Source: Firmicutes bacterium UBA4845 (GTDB lineage Bacteria > Bacillota > Clostridia > Tissierellales > Sedimentibacteraceae). From it: a DNA stretch of 64,000 bases. Position 1 is the stretch's first letter; every line of letters begins with the position of its first letter. The position numbers were made by a program, and so were the translations under genes. The notes under the pieces are model-generated. The model ran no database searches. It saw nothing but the letters and a program-made list of their open reading frames with translations, and was not told the DNA's origin. Shown here piece by piece: positions 10,001-18,435 of this stretch. Where the stretch lies: contig DHER01000036.1 in NCBI GenBank assembly GCA_002399975.1, forward strand, positions 1 through 64,000, written 5' to 3'.

Positions 10001-10689
10001 TTTTTCTCTGATATATAGTATTGGTACATCCACCCTATAATTTCAACCTGGTCCTTATAATCATCTTCATTAACAAAATTCACCAAATCCCTTATTACAG
10101 AGTTTTCCGCCAATAAATTGTCGGGCAGAAGAAGCTCCGTATAGTCGGATATTTCCTCAAATACCATGGGCATGATTTTGCCTAGTTGGTTGCATTGTTT
10201 GACCAAGAGATATCTGAACAAATCGTCTGTATCATTAGCGTCCATCAGTCTGTTTATTATCTCTGTATGTTCTTCATATTCTTCAGGTTTTAAGTCAAAG
10301 TCTATATTTAACGCCTCCCTTATAATATCCGGCTCTGTTTTGCCTTCTTCTTCGGAAGACAAAACTCTCACACCGGAGGGCAGGTAATCATTAACCTCCA
10401 TAAATCGAAGGGCGACAAACCTGTTGAACCATGTGTATGCAACTTCTTCTATAACCTGCTCATAGCCTTTTTCTTTTATCTTGGCAATCAGTTTTTCTCT
10501 TTGCTTAATCTCATATTTTTTATATATTTTGCCGTTATTTAAACCCTGAACCCTGAATCCTCCTTCAAAGGTTTCGATTTCTTTAATTTCTTTATTTGTT
10601 ATACCCAGTTCGTACATTTTCTGGGTAACATCTTCTATAAGTTTGTTCCTTGCTCTTACAGCAAAGTTTTTTACAGCGGACTTGTTCAT
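7096..10689 (-). CDS. pglX: BREX type I adenine-specific DNA methyltransferase PglX
   Basis: This 1197-residue protein has the N6-adenine methyltransferase motif I (VLDPACGSGHILVYAFD, about residue 318) and motif IV NPPY (about residue 496). A long C-terminal region follows, including target-recognition-like sequence. PglX marks host DNA at a non-palindromic site and is needed for discrimination of phage DNA. Length and motif order are normal for BREX type I. It lies 12 bp after brxC. No homopolymer tract suggesting phase variation was noticed in the coding sequence. Confidence 0.95.
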   Translation of the reverse strand: MNKSAVKNFAVRARNKLIEDVTQKMYELGITNKEIKEIETFEGGFRVQGLNNGKIYKKYEIKQREKLIAKIKEKGYEQVIEEVAYTWFNRFVALRFMEVNDYLPSGVRVLSSEEEGKTEPDIIREALNIDFDLKPEEYEEHTEIINRLMDANDTDDLFRYLLVKQCNQLGKIMPMVFEEISDYTELLLPDNLLAENSVIRDLVNFVNEDDYKDQVEIIGWMYQYYISEKKDEVFADLKKNKKITKENIPAATQLFTPKWIVKYMVENSLGRLWLESHPDKELKENWEYYLEEAEQEQEVREKLDRLKNPNLTPEDIKVLDPACGSGHILVYAFDVLYDIYMKANYSERDIPRLILEKNLYGLDIDDRAGQLASFALMMKARSKNRRIFRNKVNLNVCSIQESNSIPKEAIDYFAGENAELRKDAEYLIEAFDDAKEYGSILDVNKVDFDAVESRIEEIRNEDARVYDLKHKEIILEKFPLLIKQARIMSGKYDVVCTNPPYMGSKGMNVKVSDYVKKNYPESKSDLFAVFIEKCNQYTKDNCYQTMITQHSWMFLSSYEKLRVKLLQNDIINMAHLGARAFEEIGGEVVQTTAFVLDKRNIENYKSKFVRLIEYKSQKEKENVFLMKENEYSIKKVNFSKIPGMPIAYWLTRGIINAFNEEYRISDKYIPKFGMSVGDSNDYIRYWHEVSLNNICFNANSEDEYNLKNVKWNVLDKGGQFRKWYGNKQYIVNWYNSGFEIKNNLKSAVRSPQYFYKPHISWTLISSGRFSARYFDEGYILDTASNCIYFKDINKYTYVLAFLNCNISQELLGVINPTLNYSCGVVGLLPYKENNTDEKEIESFVKNNLVISKIDWDSFETSWDFKTHPFLNKEFNWMYLDLKTGLPNKTIESAYDIWEYFSEQQFLKLKSNEEELNRIFIDIYGLQDELTPEVEDKDITIRKADRERDIKSFISYAVGCMFGRYSLDEEGLVYAGGEFSIDRYKKFIPTTDNVLVIADDDYFEEDIVNRFVEFVKITFGEEPLEKNLDYIAETLGVKTGETSRHVIRRYFLKDFYKDHVKIYQKRPIYWQFDSGRQNGFKALIYMHRYDSSTASGVRVDYLHKLQKKYEAEVGRLNKMLESDLPARDAASAKKKRDKINKQIQECLEYDQVIAHVANLKIDIDLDDGVAVNYEKFQNVEVPQGEGKRPLKLDLLTKI

Positions 10690-10701
10690 GCCTGTCTCCC
10701 T

Positions 10702-13700
10702 CTAAATCAATTTGAGTTTTGTGTTCTCTTTCAGTTGTTCTTTCAGAGTATTTCTTATTTGTTCAACAACTTCGTCAATATCAGATTCCGTCTCGATTGT
10801 TTTTGCGCCGTGAAGTACATTGGCAATGCTGATATTTACGGTTTTCTTGAGAATATACACGCCTTCTCCGCCGGAAACTGTTTCCACACCCGTATCCGCA
10901 TGGGGCCTTCTCTTTATTTTTTCTTTGTCTATTTCATCAAAACAGCGTATTTTAATCCTGTCGGATTCTTCCTTCATGGCAATTGCCTCATAGAAATTGT
11001 TGGCACTATCCAGACGGTTCAGCAGATTATTAAATTTCTCCATGAATCTTGGCCGTAATTCATCCTTAAAATCATATTTATCAAGTTCATCAAGAACCTT
11101 CCTGAAATCACTTTCGATTACATCTCTCACCGGTTTGCATTCTACTTCAAGCAACTTAACGAACCTGTCCACAAACTCATCAATTAAAGCCGGCAGTCTG
11201 TGGATTTGCGAATAGGGTTCTTTTGATTTAACTATACTTTGAATTTCTTCAACAATTTTGATTGTATCCCTGTCTATAACATACGTCCTGTTCTTTTCAT
11301 AAATTTCAAGTTTGCCAACTGCTTTGTCAAACTGCTCTCTTTGATTCTTGAAAAATTTTTTAACGTCAAAAACATCCTCTTCATATTTGAGTAAATCATC
11401 TTTTAATTCATATAATTTTTCATAAAATTCTTTAGTATCTTTTATTTTGATTATTTCCTCAAACAATTTTTCACCGTTTTCCAGAATCTCTTTGCCCGGA
11501 TACGACCTGTTACCTCTATATTCCTCAATTAAAAATTTAATACCGTAATCTTTTGTATCTCTGATGCTTTTAGTGAGTTCGCTTTTGCAAGAATCCTTAA
11601 ATATCTCCATCAGGCCGTCTTCGTCATTTGGCATTGATGTCTGACCGAACAGTTCTTTTGCCAGCTCCTTAACGTTGTTAATATATTTCGCAGGCGTCTT
11701 CGTCCTTTTTTTCACAACTAATCTGTCCTGATTATTTTTCTTTGCCAGGTAATTAATTAAATCCTTGTCATGAATATTCAAGTATTCGACACCCAATTGC
11801 AATTTTATTTCCTGCATCCTGAACAATCTCAGCACAATACCTGTTATATCCAACTCTTTCCATCCGTAAGGAGCCTTTGAATAGAGTGATATAATTGATT
11901 TTATTGTCATTGGAATGTTTTTTTCAGTATTTCTTTCTATATATACATTGACTTCATCTAACGCCAGCTTGTTTGGGACATCATCTGTCAGTTTCATCTG
12001 CATGTCATTATCTGTTAATATATCATACAAATCTTTATTGGATTCGGCAAAAGTATTAATATAGTTTAACTTTCTGTACACGCCCTCAACAAGAAGTTTA
12101 AAGCCTTCATTAATTCTTTCCATTGGATGTTTAGCCTTAATATCCAATTTTTGTGAATTAGCGTAAAAATCCGCTGATTTTATTGCTTCTGTCAACAAAC
12201 TCCTGACTCTTTCCTTCCTTTCTTCAACTTCTCTTCCTTTTCTTATCTTTATTTCCTCTATTTCCGCGGTAGCCTTGGTTCCGCTTTTTCTGAGCATATA
12301 TGTCTGAATTTTTAATATTTCTTCCATCTCTTCCAGGTATGTTGTATCCATGGGAAGTTTTATTATTAAATTATTTTCTCTTGAGGCCATTAATTTTAAT
12401 TCCTGCCCGTTAAGTTCTACCCCCGTATCATAATATGGAGTTATAACTTTCATGCCTATTTCATACTTCTGCACAGACAGCAGTCTGTCATCAATTATTT
12501 TATTGAAATCGAAGAAATATCTTGCATTGTATCTGTATTTTTTTTCATCGTATATGTCATCAAATATATATTCGCCGATCTTTAATGTGGTTTCGCCCAT
12601 GTCAACGGCTATATTCCTGATTTCTTTGTTTATATCCTGCTCTTCATTTGTAAGGAAAATATACTCATTTCCGTTTTTCTGTATAAGGGTTTCCTTTAAC
12701 AGCCTCTTTAATGATTCTTCTATTTGCTTTTTAAGTTCTATTTTATCCTCATCTATGTTCTTGACCATTAATGTTGCAAGGTTTTCAATGTTGGAAGGCA
12801 TCTCTTTCACATATTTTACTAAAAACAGCAACTTCAGTACTTCAACATCACTTTTTTCAAGATTATCATTGCGTTCCGCTCTTGATATAACTGTTTGTAT
12901 ATTTGAATCCAGAAATGCTTCAACCGTATCGTAAAATGCCGAAAACGGAATTAATGCACCTGTTTCCAAAGCGCCGTAGGCTACGGCAGACTCCTGAAAG
13001 GCACTGAGCAAAGATCTTTCCCCTTCCGACAGGTGTTTTCCGCTTGCACCGTGAAGCCTTATTCCTGTAAATACCGATTGCAGCAAATTGAACTGATACG
13101 GTATAAACGGATATACTTGGGTAAAGTCGTCTTCCGTCTTATATGCTTTCATTTCCGGTGTATCCGCCGAAAATGTAATAAGGTTCTTCAGTATTGATTC
13201 TTTATCCTGATACAGAAGTTTTAAGGTTTCCTCAGCAGCAGTATTTTTCTTGAGAATTCTTTCCTTTATTACTTCGTCCACATTGGCGGAGGACAGGTTG
13301 AGTCTTGTGTTGAACCGACCCTGTATTTTTGAAAAGTCATTTCCTTTGACTTTTGTGATTGAATCTATGTCCTGCTGGGATGTAACGATAACCCATGCTC
13401 TCCCGCCGCAATATGTCCCCAAATCTTCCACAACGGTCTGCAAATTAAGCATCAATTTAACGTCATCACCTATGTATTGCCCCATTTCGTCTACTAAGAA
13501 AACCACATGATGGTTTCTGCCTTTGGACTCTATGTATTCCTTTACAAGATTGGCGAATTTCTCTATGCTTAAAGTATAATTTTCCTCCGCCTTCTCGTAC
13601 CAGTTCCTTGCGGACTCTTCACTCATCTTTGTTGTTTCAGCCAATGCCTTTACAATATTATCTTCTTCAAAATAAAAATCTTCTCTTGAATCCTCCCATT

Positions 13701-14274
13701 TATTTCCGGACAGTTCTGCAAATTTTTCTTTAAATTTTTCATAGGAATTATCCTTTATCATCTGCCTCTCAAGTTCAGCAACCCAAGGAAGAGCGGCACT
13801 GAGTCCCTGCATTTCATTGAAGACTTTCATGAATACCTTAACAATTGCGTCCTTGTTTGATTTTGATGTAGAATCGGATTTGGAGTCAATATTGAACAGA
13901 ATAACATCAGCACTTATATCACCTGCGGCCTTTATATCCGCAAGCACCGAAGGGTCTTTGATTTTATCGTTAAAATAGTTAATCGCTTTATTGCTTTCAA
14001 CTTCTTTATTTTCCAAGAGATATGACAGTATTTTCAGGAAGTGTGATTTACCGCTTCCGAAAAATCCTGAAATCCAGACTCCCATTTTATCTGTATATGA
14101 GTTTATGCCTTTTCTGTAGGCTTCAAAAAAATTATCGAAATGTTTGGACAATTCCCTCGTTACAACATATTCCTCAAGTTCCTGTCTGACATTATAATCG
14201 TCTTCTTGTCCGATTTTAATAACGCCTTTGATATCTCTTTCAATGTCCTTATAAAACATCTTTTTTAATTGCAT
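10702..14274 (-). CDS. brxC: BREX protein BrxC (large P-loop ATPase)
   Basis: This 1190-residue ATPase has Walker A GFFGSGKS at residues 70-77 and a Walker B-like 'HHVVFLVDEMGQYIGDD' near residue 255. Coiled-coil-rich sequence follows in the C-terminal half. BrxC/PglY proteins are essential BREX components of unsettled mechanism. It starts 15 bp after brxB, and the stop lies 12 bp before pglX, so all are co-transcribed. Confidence 0.95.
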   Translation of the reverse strand: MQLKKMFYKDIERDIKGVIKIGQEDDYNVRQELEEYVVTRELSKHFDNFFEAYRKGINSYTDKMGVWISGFFGSGKSHFLKILSYLLENKEVESNKAINYFNDKIKDPSVLADIKAAGDISADVILFNIDSKSDSTSKSNKDAIVKVFMKVFNEMQGLSAALPWVAELERQMIKDNSYEKFKEKFAELSGNKWEDSREDFYFEEDNIVKALAETTKMSEESARNWYEKAEENYTLSIEKFANLVKEYIESKGRNHHVVFLVDEMGQYIGDDVKLMLNLQTVVEDLGTYCGGRAWVIVTSQQDIDSITKVKGNDFSKIQGRFNTRLNLSSANVDEVIKERILKKNTAAEETLKLLYQDKESILKNLITFSADTPEMKAYKTEDDFTQVYPFIPYQFNLLQSVFTGIRLHGASGKHLSEGERSLLSAFQESAVAYGALETGALIPFSAFYDTVEAFLDSNIQTVISRAERNDNLEKSDVEVLKLLFLVKYVKEMPSNIENLATLMVKNIDEDKIELKKQIEESLKRLLKETLIQKNGNEYIFLTNEEQDINKEIRNIAVDMGETTLKIGEYIFDDIYDEKKYRYNARYFFDFNKIIDDRLLSVQKYEIGMKVITPYYDTGVELNGQELKLMASRENNLIIKLPMDTTYLEEMEEILKIQTYMLRKSGTKATAEIEEIKIRKGREVEERKERVRSLLTEAIKSADFYANSQKLDIKAKHPMERINEGFKLLVEGVYRKLNYINTFAESNKDLYDILTDNDMQMKLTDDVPNKLALDEVNVYIERNTEKNIPMTIKSIISLYSKAPYGWKELDITGIVLRLFRMQEIKLQLGVEYLNIHDKDLINYLAKKNNQDRLVVKKRTKTPAKYINNVKELAKELFGQTSMPNDEDGLMEIFKDSCKSELTKSIRDTKDYGIKFLIEEYRGNRSYPGKEILENGEKLFEEIIKIKDTKEFYEKLYELKDDLLKYEEDVFDVKKFFKNQREQFDKAVGKLEIYEKNRTYVIDRDTIKIVEEIQSIVKSKEPYSQIHRLPALIDEFVDRFVKLLEVECKPVRDVIESDFRKVLDELDKYDFKDELRPRFMEKFNNLLNRLDSANNFYEAIAMKEESDRIKIRCFDEIDKEKIKRRPHADTGVETVSGGEGVYILKKTVNISIANVLHGAKTIETESDIDEVVEQIRNTLKEQLKENTKLKLI

Positions 14275-14289
14275 AGTAATCCCCTCTCG

Positions 14290-14868
14290 TTAACTCTCTA
14301 TTAATTTGAATGCTCTATAATAATTATCATCTTTTATTTCGTCAAATAACTTAAGTTCAAGCCCGTCATACATTCCAGGGAAGAACATAATCACCGGAAC
14401 ATCATCAATAACGCAGTGCAGCGAGTTCAATACCGTATGGGACCTTATTACGGGCCACGCTTTGCCAACCCCTGTAATGAAAACTATAGTACCTTTTTCC
14501 GTTCTGCTGCTTATATATTCCACTGCCATATCATTTTTCTGGGTAAGCCTAAGTGTCTTTTTAACAGCATTGATTATATATTCCGTGCCCTTTTCTTTTT
14601 CCATCTCAAATATCTTGTCCAGATATCCCTTATCCTGAAGAATTTCCAATGTTATTTCATAAAGGTCAAATTCCTTGATTTTAAAGCCGTAGTCGTCACT
14701 GTTTATTTTATCTTTTAAGAACTTGATATGATTTCTGACAATCAACTCGTCAGCCGGATTATAATCAAAGATATAGTATCCTATTTCATTTCCCAGGCCC
14801 TTATTTTCCCTGAAACGTTTTTCCTGAATCTTGGGAAGGATCTTGTCTAATCTTTCATATATGTCCAT
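14290..14868 (-). CDS. brxB: BREX protein BrxB (DUF1788)
   Basis: This 192-residue protein begins MDIYERLDKILPKIQ and contains 'IVFITGVGKAWPVIRSHTVLN' and 'PVIMFFPGMYDG', characteristic of the DUF1788/BrxB family. It is a small conserved BREX component without a known catalytic activity. Its start overlaps the end of brxA by 14 bp, indicating translational coupling. Confidence 0.93.
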   Translation of the reverse strand: MDIYERLDKILPKIQEKRFRENKGLGNEIGYYIFDYNPADELIVRNHIKFLKDKINSDDYGFKIKEFDLYEITLEILQDKGYLDKIFEMEKEKGTEYIINAVKKTLRLTQKNDMAVEYISSRTEKGTIVFITGVGKAWPVIRSHTVLNSLHCVIDDVPVIMFFPGMYDGLELKLFDEIKDDNYYRAFKLIES

Positions 14869-15463
14869 ATACTTCTCCTGATAACACCTCTAAGTATGCA
14901 GTATCGCCTATATCTTTCAAATGCTTGGCAACTTCCGCCTCTATTATCTGAGGGATAATTTGTACTTCTCTTTTTACTTTCTTTATAAATCCTGCCTCTG
15001 TTAAAATTCTCTTATATACCTGCCCCAGTTTATAAAATGTGTAATCTGTCCATGAAGAGATTTTTTCATCCTGCTCCGCTTTTCTCCTGAAAAAAATATC
15101 AAAGTCATTATCTTTTAAAATATAGTCTTTTAAGATAATTTTTTCTTTATATACTTCTTTCATAAATTCAAAAAACAACCTGTCTGTTTTAAGAATGCTG
15201 TAGAAAGCCAATTGCTTGCTTGTCTGCAGGTTGCCGCTAATTATTTTGTCTAATATATATTCGTCCAATATTTTAATTCTGTTAATCACAGTTGAAGCAA
15301 TTTCTCTTTTCCTTGCTTCCGTTGTAACTGCAAATATATTTTCCTTTACTGCTTTATATTTTATATCATTATCGTTCAATCCCTGAATTTTCAAGGCTGA
15401 TGCTTTTTTCAACTCTAAATATAAGTATGGCCTTGATTTTAATATTGATGTATACTCTAACAT
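14855..15463 (-). CDS. brxA: BREX protein BrxA (DUF1819)
   Basis: This 202-residue protein is the first gene of the BREX operon, placed as expected for type I. 'SGNLQTSKQLAFYSILKTDRLFFEFM' is typical of the DUF1819/BrxA family, which adopts a winged-helix fold reported to bind DNA. A Shine-Dalgarno GAGGAG precedes the ATG. A sigma-A promoter lies about 40 bp upstream at 15503-15531. There is no BrxR-type WYL regulator upstream, unlike in many BREX islands. Confidence 0.93.
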   Translation of the reverse strand: MLEYTSILKSRPYLYLELKKASALKIQGLNDNDIKYKAVKENIFAVTTEARKREIASTVINRIKILDEYILDKIISGNLQTSKQLAFYSILKTDRLFFEFMKEVYKEKIILKDYILKDNDFDIFFRRKAEQDEKISSWTDYTFYKLGQVYKRILTEAGFIKKVKREVQIIPQIIEAEVAKHLKDIGDTAYLEVLSGEVYGHI

Positions 15464-15502
15464 AATTTGCCATCGCTCCTCTTAAAATGGTCCACTTCTT
15501 AT

Positions 15503-15531
15503 ATTATAACATTAACAATACTGATTGTCTT
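15503..15531 (-). promoter_or_regulatory. Promoter of the BREX operon
   Basis: On the minus strand there is AAGACA (15526-15531), a 17-bp spacer and a perfect TATAAT (15503-15508). The start codon of brxA is about 40 nt downstream. No clear palindrome overlaps it. The 15532-15789 stretch behind it is AT-rich and I see nothing else in it. Confidence 0.65.
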
Positions 15532-15798
15532 TACTTTTTTATCATCTCCGCTAAAAACTGATATTTGGCTAAATTTAGAAAAATTGCTTAATTAAATTTA
15601 TTGTGGTATCGAATTGTTCCAAACCTTATACTCCCTCTTTCTTTAGCATTATTTTTTAATCTACTTTCACAATTATACCATTAATTTATGTTATTTAGCA
15701 ATTTTTAATAATTAAACCTTCAAATACATAATCACATTTATTATTTTATAACCTATTAATCTTTAATCCTTAAAACTTTTCCTTATCTATGTATACTT

Positions 15799-15985
15799 AC
15801 AAAAAACTCTTCCGAAAAAACTCACTTATCCACGGCCCTTTCACCCATTCCCCCAACTCTCTTCCATTCATTTTTCCATTCAATTTCGATTTTTTCAGTT
15901 ACAAAAAAAGTCGTCCGGAAAAAGCACCATTTTCTGTATCCTTTATTTCAAAAAAGTACATCAAAAATTTACAATAAAGTCCTCC
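15799..15985 (+). repeat. Three spaced TnsB-like sites, left end
   Basis: The sites begin at 15799 (ACAAAAAACTCTTCCG), 15902 (CAAAAAAAGTCGTCCG) and 15971 (ACAATAAAGTCCTCCG). All are in direct orientation, and the second and third are followed by similar A-rich tails. The 62-codon frame that overlaps them is not a credible gene. Confidence 0.65.
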
Positions 15986-16117
15986 GAAAAAGAGCAAATA
16001 CAGGAATAAGTATGCGGTCGGTTAGGGTTAAGTATTTAGGTATGAGAAATTAAAAGATTGCCTTAAGTATCAAAGAAAAATTTCAATATCATTTTCCATT
16101 TTGTTTTCCATTCAAAA

Positions 16118-16170
16118 TAAAAAATCATGTATAAACCGGAAATTTATCCGCCTAGATACATGATTTTTTA
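16118..16170. terminator. Strong bidirectional terminator inside the Tn7-like right end
   Basis: Perfect 15-bp arms TAAAAAATCATGTAT (16118-16132) and ATACATGATTTTTTA (16156-16170) enclose a 23-nt loop that can form an extra CGGA/TCCG stem. Both strands have a T run. It abuts the innermost right-end TnsB-like site. It should end glmS transcription (minus strand) just inside the element and insulate the BREX side. Confidence 0.8.
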
Positions 16171-16239
16171 GGACAACTTTATTGTCATTCGGACGAGTTT
16201 ATTGTGAGTGTACACATACAACAAATTTAAATACGTCCA
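16171..16239. other. Right end of Tn7-like element and attTn7 point
   Basis: Two inverted TnsB-like sites, 16171-16185 (GGACAACTTTATTGT) and 16191-16205 (GGACGAGTTTATTGT), are followed by the terminal TGTACA ending at 16214. From there to the glmS stop codon (16240-16242) are 25 bp. Tn7 inserts about 25 bp past the glmS stop after TnsD recognises the 3' end of glmS, whose conserved ending PRNLAKSVTVE is intact here. Confidence 0.72.
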
Positions 16240-18030
16240 CTATTCAACTGTAACAGATTTAGCAAGGTTTCGCGGTTTATCTATGTCACAGCCTTTTATA
16301 AGAGCTGAATAATAGGCAAGGTATTGAGCCGGAATTATTGCCGCCAAAGGTGACAAAAGCTCGTTTACATCGTCTATTACAATGTCATCTGTTTCCTGGC
16401 TGAGCCTGCGCATGGATATTGTCATTGTTGCGGCGCCCCTTGCTTTAACTTCTTTTATATTGCTTCTTGTGTTAAGGTTTATGTTCTCCTGTGTTATTAC
16501 CGCTATAACAGGAGTATTCTGCTCAATCAGGGCAATGGTTCCGTGCTTCAGCTCACCTGCGGCAAATCCCTCGGTTTGTATATATGAAATTTCTTTTAGC
16601 TTCAGGGCAGCCTCAAGGCATATATAGTAATCCATGCTCCTTCCTATATAGAAGCAGTTTCTGCTGCCTGCAAGGTATTTCCCCGCAAGAGCCATGTATT
16701 TATCTTTAGCATCACAAAGAGTCTCCATGGTGTATGCAATTTTGCTTAATTCTTTAAAGATATCAATATTTATTTTATTATCGGTCATGGCGGCCAATAT
16801 TGCAAGCACGGCAATCTGAGCAGTGTATGCTTTTGTAGAGGCTACTGCTATTTCAGGTCCTGCATACAAAAGCAACGTATTGTCAGCTTCTCTTGATAGC
16901 GTTGAACCCTTTACATTGGTTAATGTCAGTGTTTTATATCCCATTTCTTTTACTTTCACAAGGACAGCCCTGCAGTCTGCAGTTTCACCACTTTGAGACA
17001 CGAACATAAACAGGGGTTTTTTGCTCAGAATGGGCATATTATATATAAATTCGCTTGCTATTATAACCTCTGTAGGCTTATGGGCAATTTTTTCAAAAAA
17101 TTGCTTACCTATAAGTCCGGCATGGTAGCTGGTGCCGCATGCTATAATATATAATTTGTCGCATTTCCTCACATCTTCTACAATTTTAGGCTCAATATAC
17201 ATATTACCGTCAGCATCTGAATATTCTGACATGATTTTTCTTATTACAAATGGCTGTTCTTCTATTTCTTTCATCATATAATGAGGATAAGGACCCTTTT
17301 CCGTATCAGCGGCATTTATATCTGCTCTATACGGTTCTCGTGAAACTTTATTTCCGTATATAGTGTAAATATTTATACTGTCTCTTGTGATTTTCAAGAA
17401 TTCCTTATCATTAATTTCATAAAACATATTTGTGTAATTTATCATAGCCATGGCGTCGCTACCAATCATATTGAAGCCTTCGCCTTTTCCTGCCAAGAGC
17501 GGTGTTTTATTTTTAGCAGCATACAATGTATTCATATCTTCTTTATCTATTATTGCAAGAGCATATGAACCGTTCAACTCGCTCATAGTGTGTCGTATGG
17601 CAAGTTCAACCGACTCCCCGTCTTTAACAAATTTTTCGATTAACTGGACTATGACTTCTGAATCCGTATCGCTGATAAATTTTGTTCCGTTTAAATATTT
17701 ACGTCTTAATTCTTCATAATTTTCAATTATACCATTATGCACCAGAGTAAATCTTTTAGAACTGCTCTGATGGGGATGTGAATTTATTTTATTGGGTACT
17801 CCATGAGTGGCCCATCTTGTATGGCCTATTCCCAGTGTTCCGGTAATACTACTATCTATACATTCTCTCAAGTTGGATATTCTGCCCTTTTCCTTGCATA
17901 TATACACATCGTTATCGCCGGCAATTGCAATTCCAGCTGAATCATAACCTCTATATTCAAGTTTTTCCAATCCGCCTATAATTATTTCTTTCACATCTTC
18001 ATATCCTATATAGCCTACTATTCCGCACAT
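16240..18030 (-). CDS. glmS: Glutamine--fructose-6-phosphate aminotransferase (isomerizing)
   Basis: This 596-residue cytosolic enzyme makes glucosamine-6-phosphate from fructose-6-phosphate and glutamine, the first step to UDP-GlcNAc for the cell wall. After removal of Met, Cys2 (MCGIVGYIGY) is the glutaminase nucleophile. Two SIS isomerase domains follow ('CGTSYHAG', 'FVSQSGETAD', 'EGFAAGELKHG'). The C-terminus CDIDKPRNLAKSVTVE is the conserved TnsD target. The length is normal. It is a single gene with a ribozyme in its leader and a Tn7-like end directly behind it. Confidence 0.97.
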   Translation of the reverse strand: MCGIVGYIGYEDVKEIIIGGLEKLEYRGYDSAGIAIAGDNDVYICKEKGRISNLRECIDSSITGTLGIGHTRWATHGVPNKINSHPHQSSSKRFTLVHNGIIENYEELRRKYLNGTKFISDTDSEVIVQLIEKFVKDGESVELAIRHTMSELNGSYALAIIDKEDMNTLYAAKNKTPLLAGKGEGFNMIGSDAMAMINYTNMFYEINDKEFLKITRDSINIYTIYGNKVSREPYRADINAADTEKGPYPHYMMKEIEEQPFVIRKIMSEYSDADGNMYIEPKIVEDVRKCDKLYIIACGTSYHAGLIGKQFFEKIAHKPTEVIIASEFIYNMPILSKKPLFMFVSQSGETADCRAVLVKVKEMGYKTLTLTNVKGSTLSREADNTLLLYAGPEIAVASTKAYTAQIAVLAILAAMTDNKINIDIFKELSKIAYTMETLCDAKDKYMALAGKYLAGSRNCFYIGRSMDYYICLEAALKLKEISYIQTEGFAAGELKHGTIALIEQNTPVIAVITQENINLNTRSNIKEVKARGAATMTISMRRLSQETDDIVIDDVNELLSPLAAIIPAQYLAYYSALIKGCDIDKPRNLAKSVTVE

Positions 18031-18162
18031 ATCAATTCTCCATTCTTTTATTTTAATAATCTTTGTTAATAATTGCCTGATATTTTATTCAAGCATTACA
18101 AAGCAGCCTATCAAATCAACATATTATTTAACCTTGCATTGCTGCGGCCATTTCCATGTTTT

Positions 18163-18202
18163 CATGGTTTTCATATATAAAACAATACATAATAAAACCA
18201 TG
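18163..18202 (-). other. Hairpin in glmS leader
   Basis: CATGGTTTT (18163-18171) and AAAACCATG (18194-18202) form a 9-bp stem in the 280-nt stretch between the ribozyme and the glmS start codon. No role is assigned. The rest of 18031-18309 shows nothing recognisable apart from a TGGAGA Shine-Dalgarno before the ATG. Confidence 0.35.
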
Positions 18203-18309
18203 GCCTAATGAAAAATGTCAATTTGACAAGTTTTTATTTAATTTAAAATTAACATCACGGGAATTGCAAACCTGACAGATATTATTTTATTAAAGATATG
18301 AGCTATTTG

Positions 18310-18435
18310 GTTTTTTTTGTCACGTAAGTCACCTTACGTATTTGTAAAACCATATCGATGTAGCCTCACCGCAGAGCATCCGCCGAATTTTCGATAACTC
18401 TGTCCTCGTCTACTTTTAAGTTCTGGCGCTATAAT
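18310..18435 (-). ncRNA. glmS self-cleaving ribozyme
   Basis: Read on the minus strand, the conserved ribozyme core is present: AGCGCCAGAACT at the cleavage site (G+1 at about 18429), then GACGAGG, GTTATCGA and TCGGCGGATGCTCTGCGG, followed by the ACGTAAG/CTTACGT hairpin near 18322-18342. This is the glucosamine-6-phosphate-activated ribozyme known from Firmicutes glmS leaders. It lies about 280 nt before the glmS start codon. Cleavage would lower glmS expression when GlcN6P is plentiful. Confidence 0.95.

Larger units (their letters stand above)
15790..16214. mobile_element. Cargo-free Tn7-like element with both ends, at attTn7
   Basis: The left end (15790) reads TGTATACTTACAAAAAACTC. The inverted right end (16214, read inward on the minus strand) reads TGTACACTCACAATAAACTC, matching at 16 of 20 positions and continuing as TTCCGAA versus GTCCGAA. 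Site repeats of the form ACAATAAAgTcGTCC occur at 15799-15813, 15902-15916 and 15971-15985 in direct orientation, and at 16191-16205 and 16171-16185 inverted. Three spaced left sites and closely packed right sites are the arrangement of Tn7 TnsB sites, and the core ACAATAAAGT is the same as in Tn7. There is no gene inside. No matching 5-bp target duplication was found (ATCTA left, CATAC right). Confidence 0.7.

Noticed and set aside
12452..12934. 160-codon plus-strand frame inside brxC
   Set aside because: Long, but entirely antisense to brxC, rich in Ser/Phe/Leu as expected from the complement of Lys/Glu-rich coding sequence, and with no start signals.
15789..15977. 62-codon plus-strand frame inside the Tn7-like element
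   Set aside because: It runs across the left-end site repeats; composition is dictated by those repeats and there is no ribosome site.
15799..16205. CRISPR array or other regularly spaced repeat locus
   Set aside because: The repeat units are 15-16 bp, unevenly spaced and in two orientations, as in transposase-binding sites, not CRISPR. No CRISPR array was seen anywhere in the window.
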